Shown here piece by piece: positions 44,849 to 50,974 of a stretch of 50,974 bases of DNA (positions are counted from its first letter, which is position 1; each line of letters begins with the position of its first letter). A program made the translations under genes and the position numbers. The stretch covers positions 172,059 through 223,032 of the forward strand of contig NZ_HE978606.1 of assembly GCF_000285835.1 (NCBI RefSeq), given 5' to 3'. Origin of the DNA: Brevibacterium senegalense (lineage in GTDB: Bacteria > Actinomycetota > Actinomycetes > Actinomycetales > Brevibacteriaceae). The notes below the pieces were generated by a model, which was given only the letters and a program-made list of their open reading frames with translations, was not told the DNA's origin and did no database searches.

Positions 44849-46048
44849 TCACGCCACCGTGCCGCCGAACAGCAGGCCCAGCAGGTAGGTCGCGCCGGCC
44901 GCGCCGAAGCCGATCGCCAGCTGGCGGAGCGCGCGCGGCAGGGGTGCGCGGCCGGACAGCACGCCCACGATGGCGCCGGTGATGAGGAGTGCGGCGCCCA
45001 CGAGTGCGGCCGCGAGGATCACGGCGGTCGTCCCGGTCATCCCGAACGCGAAGGGCAGGATCGGGATGATCGCACCGGAGGCGAAGAAGCAGAAGCTCGA
45101 GACGGCCGCGCCCATGCCGGTGCCCAGCTCCTCGTGCTCGTCGGCACCGCCCAGCGGCGACGGCAGCTCCCGGCGGTGTCCGGCCACCGGACGCGGGTGG
45201 ACGCGCGACTGCGCGGAGCGGATCTGCCGGTGCGCGGCGGCGTCCGCCTCGTCCGCCCCCATGCCGCGGGCCCGGTAGACGAGGGCCAGCTCGTTGGCGT
45301 CGAGGTCGAGGTGCGGGAGCGCTCGGGTGGACTCGGGATCCGGAGCCGAGGCCTCGAGCAGCTCCCGCTGCGACCGCACCGACACGTACTCGCCGGCTCC
45401 CATGGACAGGGCGCCGGCCAGCAGGCCGGAGACACCGGTGAGGAGGACGGCGCTGGGTGTCATGCCGGCGGCGGCGACGCCCAGGACCAGGGCGAGGTTC
45501 GAGACGAGCCCGTCGTTCGCGCCGAACACCGCGGCCCGGAAGCTGCCGGACAGACGGGCGCGGGACTGCTGTGCGAGGGCGCGGACGACCTCGGCGTGGA
45601 TCGTCTCGTCCGCCGCCATGCGGGAGGTGGCCCAGCGGTCGGTCGCGTAGGGGGACTGGGACTCGGACTGCTGGGCGAGCGCCAGCACGAAGACGGAGCC
45701 GAAGATCCGGCCCAGGAATGCGAGGACGAGGGTGCCGAACGAGGGGCGGCGACGGGTGTCCGCGTAGTCGCCCAGGAGCATGATCCAGTGCTCCTGGTGG
45801 CGGGCCTCGGCGTTCGCCAGTGCGGTGAGGATCTCCGCCTCCTCGCCCTCGCGCCTCTGCGCGAGGGTCCGGTAGAGACGCTCCTCCAGCCGCTCGTTCG
45901 CCAGGTGCTTCTGCCAGCGGCGCACCAGGGCGCGGTCCGGTCCGGACAGGGTGTCGGACACCGTGTAGATGGGGCCGGTGATGGGTTCGCGTTCGTCCGG
46001 TGATTCCGGGGGGGTCGCCGGGCTCGCCCCTTTCGTCATGTCGTTCAT
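44849..46048 (-). CDS. ferritin-like domain/VIT1-family metal transporter
   Basis: A 399-residue protein. The N-terminal half (about 35-175) is rubrerythrin/ferritin-like, with repeated E-x6-Y and ExxH-type ligands (ANERLEERLYRTLAQ, NAEARHQEHW, ADETIHAEVV). The C-terminal half (about 175-395) is a CCC1/VIT1 transporter: FGANDGLVSNLALVLGV, GAGEYVSVRSQRELLEA, GAAVSSFCFFASGAIIPILPF, five helices. Relatives export or store Fe2+/Mn2+. The ATG at 46048 is preceded by AGGAGA nine bases upstream. It has its own AT-rich promoter region with a palindrome. Confidence 0.92.
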   Translation of the reverse strand: MNDMTKGASPATPPESPDEREPITGPIYTVSDTLSGPDRALVRRWQKHLANERLEERLYRTLAQRREGEEAEILTALANAEARHQEHWIMLLGDYADTRRRPSFGTLVLAFLGRIFGSVFVLALAQQSESQSPYATDRWATSRMAADETIHAEVVRALAQQSRARLSGSFRAAVFGANDGLVSNLALVLGVAAAGMTPSAVLLTGVSGLLAGALSMGAGEYVSVRSQRELLEASAPDPESTRALPHLDLDANELALVYRARGMGADEADAAAHRQIRSAQSRVHPRPVAGHRRELPSPLGGADEHEELGTGMGAAVSSFCFFASGAIIPILPFAFGMTGTTAVILAAALVGAALLITGAIVGVLSGRAPLPRALRQLAIGFGAAGATYLLGLLFGGTVA

Positions 46049-46167
46049 GTGGTCGTCTCCTGGGGCCTGCCGCGGGGCGGGGGCGTAGTGCCGCAGCGGC
46101 CGTGTGCCTCATCGGTCGTCAGGTCTGCTCTGTCGTCGGAACGAGTCTAGGAATCAGCGGGATCTAA

Positions 46168-46191
46168 TTCAATAGTTGCGCAAGAACTTAA
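46168..46191. promoter_or_regulatory. AT-rich imperfect palindrome, possible metal-regulator operator
   Basis: Centred on TTGCGCAA (46176-46183), with the outer arms partly symmetric. It lies about 120 bp upstream of a metal transporter. It does not match the DtxR/IdeR box, so any regulator is unknown. Confidence 0.35.
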
Positions 46192-46360
46192 ATGTGGAGC
46201 CGGTCACTGCGGGTGGAGCGCACGAGCGGAGCGCGTGGCCCGGGTGCAGCGGGTGTCGCCGCCATTCATGCGGCAGTCGCATCGGAATGGTGACGCGCGC
46301 AACACGTCGTTATCGTTCCGTGACCATCTGTCGTGACCATTCCGTTACATGTGGATCCCA

Positions 46361-46376
46361 TGTGAGTGCGATCACA
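46361..46376. promoter_or_regulatory. Crp/GlxR-type cAMP-receptor binding site
   Basis: TGTGAGTGCGATCACA is a perfect TGTGA-N6-TCACA palindrome, the consensus core of Crp and actinobacterial GlxR. It lies 82 bp upstream of the M28 aminopeptidase start, where either activation or repression is feasible. No other such site was found by eye in the window's spacers. Confidence 0.65.
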
Positions 46377-46458
46377 GGTCACTGGGCGTTCAGTGAGACT
46401 GCTGTGCGCCGTGGCACCGGGGAACTTCCCCGTCGCACACGGCATCGGAAGGATGACC

Positions 46459-48669
46459 ATGGACTCTGCACACTGGAGCGCAGCGCCCCGACGGCGCGGC
46501 GCCGGAGAGGCGCGAGCGGGTCGACAGGCGCTGCGCGGGACCATCGGGATCGCCGCCGCAGCGGCACTGGGGGTCGCCACGATGGCGCCGGCCCTCGCCG
46601 CACCGGAGGCCCCGGACGGGCCCACGGAGCACACGGACATGGGTGTGACCGGCGCGGACACGATGGCGCACCTGCAGGAGCTGTCGGACATCTCGCTGGC
46701 GCACGCGGACGACGGATACCGCGCGATGGGCACGCCCGGCTATGAGGCGGCATCGCAGTACGTCGAGGACACCCTCGAGGCCACGGGCGGCTACGACGTC
46801 ACCCGGCAGATGTTCGAGGTCGACGATCAGACCTTCGGCGACGTGGAGCTGACGGTCGACGGCACGGCCTACGAGATCGAACCGCTCGCGTACACAGAGG
46901 CGGCGGACCCGCCGGTCGAGGGGGCGACGGTCACCCTCCCGGCGGATGACGCGTACGGCGACGGCACAGGCGGCGAGCTGGGCTGCTCGGTCGACGACTT
47001 CGTCGACGTGGCGGGCACGATCGTGCTCGTGCAGCGCGGCGAGTGCGCCTTCGGCGAGAAGACCGTGAACGCGACCGAGGCCGGCGCGGCCGGCGTCGTC
47101 ATCTACAACAACGAGGCGGGGCCGCTCAACGGCACGCTGGGCGAGCGCTTCGAGGGCAGTGCGCCCTCCGTCGCACTGCTCCAGGCGGACGGCGAGCGGC
47201 TGCGAGATGCGCTCATCGCGGCGTCCGAGTCGGAGCCGCCGGTCGAGCTGTCCGGCGACCTCACGCTCGAGACCGAGTTCGTGACCGTCGAGACCTGGAA
47301 CGTCATGGCGGAGACGACCGCCGGTGACCCGGACAGCGTCCAGATGCTGGGCGCCCACCTGGACGGTGTCCCCGAGGGCTCGGGCGCCAACGACAACGGT
47401 TCCGGCTCCGCAGCGCTGCTGGCGGTCGCCGAGGCCCTGGTCGCGCAGCCCACCGAGGTCGACCACAAGGTCCGGTTCGGCTTCTGGGGCGCGGAGGAGG
47501 TGGGCCTCGTGGGGTCCACCCACTACGTGAACTCCCTGTCCGAGACGGAGCTGGGCCAGATCCAGTCGTATCTCAACTTCGACATGATCGCGTCCGAGAA
47601 CTACGTCGTCGGCACGCTGGACTCCGACGGCTCCGACGTTCCGGTGCCCCCGGGCGTCAACGTCCCGGAGGGCTCTGCGCAGCTGGAGGCGATCTTCACC
47701 GACTACTTCGACGGCATCGAGCAGCCGCACGTGGGCACCGACTTCTCCGGGCGGTCCGACTACCAGGCGTTCATCGACAACGGGATCCCGGCCTCGGGCC
47801 TGTTCTCCGGTGCGGACGGCATCAAGACCGCCGAGGAGGTCGAGATGTTCGGCGGCACGGAGGGGGTCCAGCACGATCGGAACTACCACCAGGTCACGGA
47901 CACGATCGAGAACCTGTCGGAGGAGTCGGTGGGGATCTTCACCCCGGCGATCGCTTTCGCGGCGCACACGGTGGCGTTCGACCTCACGGACGAGCCGACC
48001 GAGGAGCCCACGGATGATCCGACGGGCGAGCCCACCAATGATCCGACCGGTGAGCCCACGGATGACCCGTCGGACGACCCGTCCGGCGAGCCCACGGATG
48101 AGCCGACGGATGAGCTGGGCCTGACGATCACCCCGGAGGAGATCGCGGTCTCCGACTTCGTCGACGAGGACAAGGGCGTCGAGCTCACCGTCACCGGCGC
48201 GCTGCCGGGTGACGAGGTGGACTTCGAGGTGACCCCGGCCTCGGGCCAGAACACCGAGGCCGCGGTCCTCACCGGGACCGCGGACGAGGACGGCGTGGCC
48301 AGCACGCGCGTCTACGGCACGAACGCCGGCTCTGCGTCGGACTACCTGGGCGACTACGACGTGACGGTCGAGGGTCTCGAGTCCGAGGCCGCGACCGCGG
48401 GTGCGGAGCAGGCCGGGACCGAGGCCTCGGCTGCGGTCGACCTGAGCGGCACCTTCTCCGTCGTGGCCGACGGAGGAGACGACGACGGGAACGGCGGTGA
48501 CGACGACGGGAACGGCGGCGGTGACGACGGCAACGGCGGAGGCGACGGCGACGGCGATGACCTGCCGCGCACCGGCTCCGACCTGCTGCCCCTGGTCGCT
48601 GGCGCAGGCGCCCTGCTGGTGGGTGGTGCCGCACTGGTCCTCACGACGCGCAACCGTCGTCGCAGCTGA
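46459..48669 (+). CDS. secreted M28 aminopeptidase with PA domain and LPRTG wall anchor
   Basis: A 736-residue protein. Signal peptide (about 20-52, ending APALAAPEA), an M28 zinc-peptidase domain interrupted by a PA insert (about 150-265, GTIVLVQRGECAFGEKTVNA), then the metal site: GAHLDGVPEGSGANDNGSG (His, Asp near 300), WGAEEVGLVGS with the catalytic Glu pair, NFDMIAS, and final His in YHQVTDT. A PTDDPTGEP repeat stalk, a beta domain, an Asp/Gly linker, LPRTG at 702-706, a helix and RNRRRS follow. It should release amino acids from peptides at the cell surface. The ATG at 46459 follows GGAAGG by six bases; the ATG at 46453 overlaps that site. A Crp-type site precedes it. Confidence 0.93.
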   Translation: MDSAHWSAAPRRRGAGEARAGRQALRGTIGIAAAAALGVATMAPALAAPEAPDGPTEHTDMGVTGADTMAHLQELSDISLAHADDGYRAMGTPGYEAASQYVEDTLEATGGYDVTRQMFEVDDQTFGDVELTVDGTAYEIEPLAYTEAADPPVEGATVTLPADDAYGDGTGGELGCSVDDFVDVAGTIVLVQRGECAFGEKTVNATEAGAAGVVIYNNEAGPLNGTLGERFEGSAPSVALLQADGERLRDALIAASESEPPVELSGDLTLETEFVTVETWNVMAETTAGDPDSVQMLGAHLDGVPEGSGANDNGSGSAALLAVAEALVAQPTEVDHKVRFGFWGAEEVGLVGSTHYVNSLSETELGQIQSYLNFDMIASENYVVGTLDSDGSDVPVPPGVNVPEGSAQLEAIFTDYFDGIEQPHVGTDFSGRSDYQAFIDNGIPASGLFSGADGIKTAEEVEMFGGTEGVQHDRNYHQVTDTIENLSEESVGIFTPAIAFAAHTVAFDLTDEPTEEPTDDPTGEPTNDPTGEPTDDPSDDPSGEPTDEPTDELGLTITPEEIAVSDFVDEDKGVELTVTGALPGDEVDFEVTPASGQNTEAAVLTGTADEDGVASTRVYGTNAGSASDYLGDYDVTVEGLESEAATAGAEQAGTEASAAVDLSGTFSVVADGGDDDGNGGDDDGNGGGDDGNGGGDGDGDDLPRTGSDLLPLVAGAGALLVGGAALVLTTRNRRRS
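47992..48114 (+). repeat. PTDDPTGEP-coding repeats in the aminopeptidase stalk
   Basis: About 40 residues of imperfect P-T-x-x/D-P units rich in Asp and Glu between the peptidase and the next beta domain. It is a wall-spanning spacer, comparable to the stalk in the other LPRTG protein here but with different repeats. Confidence 0.7.
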
Positions 48670-48738
48670 GCGACGGCGCCGGCTTGGCGCGGTGCCGGAG
48701 CTGAGGCTCCCGAGGCCGTGACCGGCTGACCCGACCGG

Positions 48739-48770
48739 ACCCCGGTGCTTCCGTGAGGAGGCGCCGGGGT
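48739..48770 (+). terminator. hairpin terminator after aminopeptidase gene
   Basis: A 14-pair stem (ACCCCGG outer, TGCTTCC inner, two G-U pairs) with loop GTGA, 70 bp past the stop. There is no T-run. Confidence 0.75.
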
Positions 48771-48780
48771 TCAGTCGTGT

Positions 48781-48840
48781 GGTGACCACGGGCTGAGCGT
48801 GGCGACCACGGGCTGAGCGTGGCGACCACGGGGTGAGCAG
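48781..48840. repeat. three tandem copies of a 20-bp repeat
   Basis: Unit ggcgaccacgggctgagcgt; the first copy differs at one base, the last at four. The array ends 12 bp before the DUF3817 start codon and starts just after a terminator, so it occupies the promoter region. The 20-bp spacing is about two helical turns, which would put each copy on the same DNA face. Confidence 0.85.
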
Positions 48841-48852
48841 AGGATTCTCGCG

Positions 48853-49350
48853 ATGCAGATGGGGAATGCGGCCGTGGCGGCTGGCGGGAACGATGGCGGG
48901 GTGACTCCGCAGCGCTTCTTCTCCCTGTTCGCCATCGGCGAGGCCATCACGTGGGCCCTCCTGCTCATCGGCATGTTCCTCAAGTACGTGACGAAGACGA
49001 CCGAGGTGATGGTGTCGATCGGCGGAGGCGTCCACGGCTTCATGTTCATCGCGTTCTGCTTCGCGACCGTGTTCGTGGGGATCTCGCAGAAGTGGGGCGC
49101 GGGCTGGATCCTGCTGGGTCTGGCGAGCGCCATCCCTCCGTTCGCGACGATCCCGTTCGAGATCAGCAGCGTGCGGCGCGGGAAACTGGCCGGCGGCTGG
49201 GGGCTGGGCCCGAACGGGCGCGAGCCCCGCGGATCCGTGCAGCGGGTCATCGCGTGGGCGATCACGCGCCCGGTGCTCACCCTGGTGCTGGGGCTGGTGG
49301 TCGTCGCGGCCATCTTCACGGCGATGCTGGTGGCCGGTCCGCCCGTGTGA
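48853..49350 (+). CDS. DUF3817 integral membrane protein
   Basis: A 165-residue membrane protein with three to four helices: FFSLFAIGEAITWALLLIGMF, then GGGVHGFMFIAFCFATVFVG and a final VLTLVLGLVVVAAIFTAML. The first 120 residues match the DUF3817 pattern (an actinobacterial family also seen fused to small transporters). The ATG at 48853 has AGAGGA eight bases upstream. The N-terminal 16 residues are not part of the family, and a GTG at 48901 would also fit. Function unknown. Confidence 0.85.
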   Translation: MQMGNAAVAAGGNDGGVTPQRFFSLFAIGEAITWALLLIGMFLKYVTKTTEVMVSIGGGVHGFMFIAFCFATVFVGISQKWGAGWILLGLASAIPPFATIPFEISSVRRGKLAGGWGLGPNGREPRGSVQRVIAWAITRPVLTLVLGLVVVAAIFTAMLVAGPPV

Positions 49351-49441
49351 TCGCGGGGCGTTCGGGCCGTACCCCTCATACTGGTGGGACCGGGACAGTC
49401 GCCCGCACTGACTCCCGCGCGCTCCTGAGGAGGACACCCCC

Positions 49442-50695
49442 GTGAACACGACCGGTCCACTCGAGATCCTGGTGATGATCGTTCTGCTGCTGGTCGTGGT
49501 GGGGTGTGCGATCGTCTGTGTCGTCGCGGTGCGCTGGTTGCGGCGGATCGCCCTGCAGGTCGAGGAGGACCAGACGACGCGGCGCGAGCGGGACATGGTT
49601 GCGGACGAGCGTGAGGCAGCTGCGGACGAGCGTGAGGCAGCTGCGGACGAGCGTGAGGCGGTTGCGGCAGTCCGGGCGGCGGTTGAGCGCGATCGTGACG
49701 CCGCGCGCCAGCTGGCTGAGCACGAAGCGGTCCTGGACCTGCGCCGGATCCAGCGTCGCGTGGCCCTCGCAGAGGAAGAGCTGGCGACGGCGAGGCTCGA
49801 ATCCGTGAAGGCGCAGACGGAGGCCGCGAAGTCTCAGGCGGAGACTGCGAGGGCCCAGACGGATCTCTTCCGTGCGCAGGGCGCTTTGGCCCGGGCTCAC
49901 GAGGCGGCTGCGCAGGACGGGGTGCGACGAGAGGAGTCACCGACCGATCCGGAACGTGCGGCGGGCGATCTGGCCGCAATCCTGCGCCGGCTGGGACTTC
50001 CGACCGGGCTGGGCGATGGCAGTACTGCCGAGGATGTGTCGGTGAGTGGGCTCGACCCTCGTGTGCTGCGACGTCTGCAAGGCTTGATTCCGCCCGAGGT
50101 CATGCGTCGTCTCACCAGTGGGCGCGGACCTGGCGACATCGAATCGATCGGCGACTGGATCCGCAGTCAGATCGAGAAGTCGATGGAGGACGGAGACGGC
50201 GGCGCGGGACGTGACGGCACTGGGCGCGAGGGCAGTGGAGACGGCAGCGCGGGACGTGGTGCCGCTGGTCGACGCGGTGCCGGGCGCGGTGGCGCGGGCC
50301 GACGTCCGGTTGGATTCCAGCGGGAGGACGCTTCCGAGGATCAGCCCGACGCGGCGAACGCCTCCGAGGACGAGTCGAGCGATCTGTCCGATGCTCTGCC
50401 CGACGTGCTGGCCGACTCAGGGGGTATGTCCGAGCCCGACGCCGCTACCGCGTCCCCGGGCGGCCTCGACGTCTCGGCTCTCATCGAAGAGGCACTGCGC
50501 GATCGCGCTCGCCGTCGCGAGGGGGAGACTCCGGGTGCGAAGGGCGATGAGGAACCCGGTGCGGACGGTCGTGAAGATCCAGGTGCGGATGGTGGCGGTG
50601 GGACGGCTGCCTCGTCGGATTCGGATGACGACCGTTCCGACGGTGCCGCGGAGACCGATGACGATAGCGCGTCAGCGGAGCCCGAAGAAGACTGA
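49442..50695 (+). CDS. membrane-anchored coiled-coil protein of unknown function
   Basis: A 417-residue protein with one N-terminal transmembrane helix (about 8-32, ILVMIVLLLVVVGCAIVCVV) and then a cytoplasmic long coiled coil (about 38-160), with ADEREAA repeated three times. A short folded-looking part (about 175-250) with LDPRVLRRLQGLIPPEVMRRL follows, then a Gly/Arg region and a long acidic Asp/Glu/Ala tail. No known domain. The GTG at 49442 follows AGGAGG by eight bases. It resembles scaffold or envelope proteins only in general form. Sequence composition is that of a fast-evolving lineage-specific protein. Confidence 0.75.
   Translation: MNTTGPLEILVMIVLLLVVVGCAIVCVVAVRWLRRIALQVEEDQTTRRERDMVADEREAAADEREAAADEREAVAAVRAAVERDRDAARQLAEHEAVLDLRRIQRRVALAEEELATARLESVKAQTEAAKSQAETARAQTDLFRAQGALARAHEAAAQDGVRREESPTDPERAAGDLAAILRRLGLPTGLGDGSTAEDVSVSGLDPRVLRRLQGLIPPEVMRRLTSGRGPGDIESIGDWIRSQIEKSMEDGDGGAGRDGTGREGSGDGSAGRGAAGRRGAGRGGAGRRPVGFQREDASEDQPDAANASEDESSDLSDALPDVLADSGGMSEPDAATASPGGLDVSALIEEALRDRARRREGETPGAKGDEEPGADGREDPGADGGGGTAASSDSDDDRSDGAAETDDDSASAEPEED
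49600..49662 (+). repeat. three tandem 21-bp repeats coding ADEREAA
   Basis: Units at 49600-49620, 49621-49641 and 49642-49662. The first two are identical; the third has two changes at its end. The unit equals one coiled-coil heptad, so copy changes keep both reading frame and heptad register. Confidence 0.85.
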
Positions 50696-50779
50696 GGTCG
50701 GCGAGGACCGCGCCTGGCTCAGTCCTCACGGTCGGCACCTACCGAGATGAGCTGCGAGCTCCCCACGTGCGGGTGGGCC

Positions 50780-50974
50780 TCAGAAGGGTGGTGGGTCGTC
50801 GTCGTACGTCCCGTCGCCGGTCGAGGTGCCTTCAGGAGAGTCCGTCGTCGAGGTCTTGTCCGTGGTTGAGGACGTGCTGGTGGCCGACGGATTGTCGGTG
50901 GCGGACGAGCGGTCGGTCGTGGTCTGACGATCCGTCCAGTCCGTGTCCCGCAAGTCCGCGAAAGCTGCCTCAAC
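50780..50974 (-). CDS. C-terminal part of a probable single-stranded-DNA-binding protein
   Basis: The minus-strand frame is open from the window edge to a TGA at 50782-50780, giving 64 residues with the N-terminus cut off. The first residues read VEAAFADLRDTDW, then a Thr/Ser/Asp-rich disordered linker, ending TYDDDPPPF. A flexible polar linker ending in an acidic tip with Pro-Phe at the C-terminus is the hallmark of bacterial SSB, where the tip recruits repair proteins. The OB-fold lies outside the window, so the call rests on the tail alone. It converges with the coiled-coil gene, 84 bp apart. Confidence 0.5.
   Translation of the reverse strand, partial: VEAAFADLRDTDWTDRQTTTDRSSATDNPSATSTSSTTDKTSTTDSPEGTSTGDGTYDDDPPPF

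Larger units (their letters stand above)
46049..46458. other. 410-bp divergent region between VIT1-type and aminopeptidase genes
   Basis: No gene seen. It contains an AT-rich tract (46160-46195), unusual in this GC-rich window, with an imperfect 24-bp palindrome around TTGCGCAA. A perfect Crp-type site lies at 46361-46376. The spacer is long enough for two independent promoters. Confidence 0.5.

Noticed and set aside
46390..49596. Minus-strand open frame of over 1000 codons opposite the aminopeptidase and DUF3817 genes
   Set aside because: It is a high-GC antisense artefact: Arg/Gly/Val-rich, no domain, no ribosome binding site, and it spans two well-supported genes and a terminator.
50719..50973. 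84-codon minus-strand Arg/Pro/Thr-rich frame at the right edge
   Set aside because: Its composition is that of a shadow; the neighbouring minus-strand frame ending at 50780 gives a recognisable SSB-like acidic tip.

Overview
The window is high-GC DNA (roughly 70% by eye). It has frequent GTG starts, start/stop overlaps, LPRTG cell-wall sorting signals, an Mrp antiporter operon with A and B fused, and several genes that look leaderless. Together these point to an actinobacterium, probably of the Micrococcales type; I would not name a genus. No rRNA, tRNA, CRISPR array, transposase or integrase was seen. A gene is cut at each end: a UvrA2-type ATPase at the left, and on the minus strand at the right the acidic tail of what looks like a single-stranded-DNA-binding protein.

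Left part (1-19500): the UvrA2-like gene, a LysR regulator divergent from an SMP-30/gluconolactonase-family gene, then a six-gene minus-strand glycogen operon (glgP-glgB-glgC-glgA-glgX-alpha-glucosidase, 15860 down to 4371). Most of its junctions overlap by 1-4 nt, and its gene order and the GlgC/GlgA sequence types resemble proteobacterial glycogen operons. Then come a 3-hydroxyisobutyrate-dehydrogenase-like gene, a YggS-type PLP protein, a zinc alcohol dehydrogenase without the structural-zinc loop, and a small ABM-domain protein.

Middle part (19700-37200): a thioredoxin-NHL fusion protein; a three-gene minus-strand operon encoding an LPRTG surface protein, a ModC-like protein whose ATPase motifs are destroyed, and a membrane-anchored extracellular protein; dcd with an unknown partner; the complete mrpA(B)CDEFG cation/proton antiporter operon; and, in apparent continuation of it, a two-component system and a lipoprotein.

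Right part (37200-50974): an HpcH/HpaI-type aldolase; a frameshifted isochorismatase-like gene lacking catalytic residues; a glycine-betaine/proline ABC transporter operon (ATPase with CBS domains, permease, binding protein); aroD; a DUF4235 protein; an aminotransferase class IV/aminodeoxychorismate-lyase gene; a ferritin-like-VIT1 metal transporter; a secreted LPRTG-anchored M28 aminopeptidase with a perfect Crp/GlxR-type site upstream; a DUF3817 membrane protein; and an unknown coiled-coil membrane protein.

Functional themes are carbon storage (glycogen synthesis and breakdown), ion and osmotic homeostasis (Mrp, betaine uptake) and cell-surface proteins. The most unusual items are the degenerate ModC-like operon, the apparently transferred glycogen operon, and the recurrent -10-box/six-base/start-codon arrangement that indicates leaderless transcripts.
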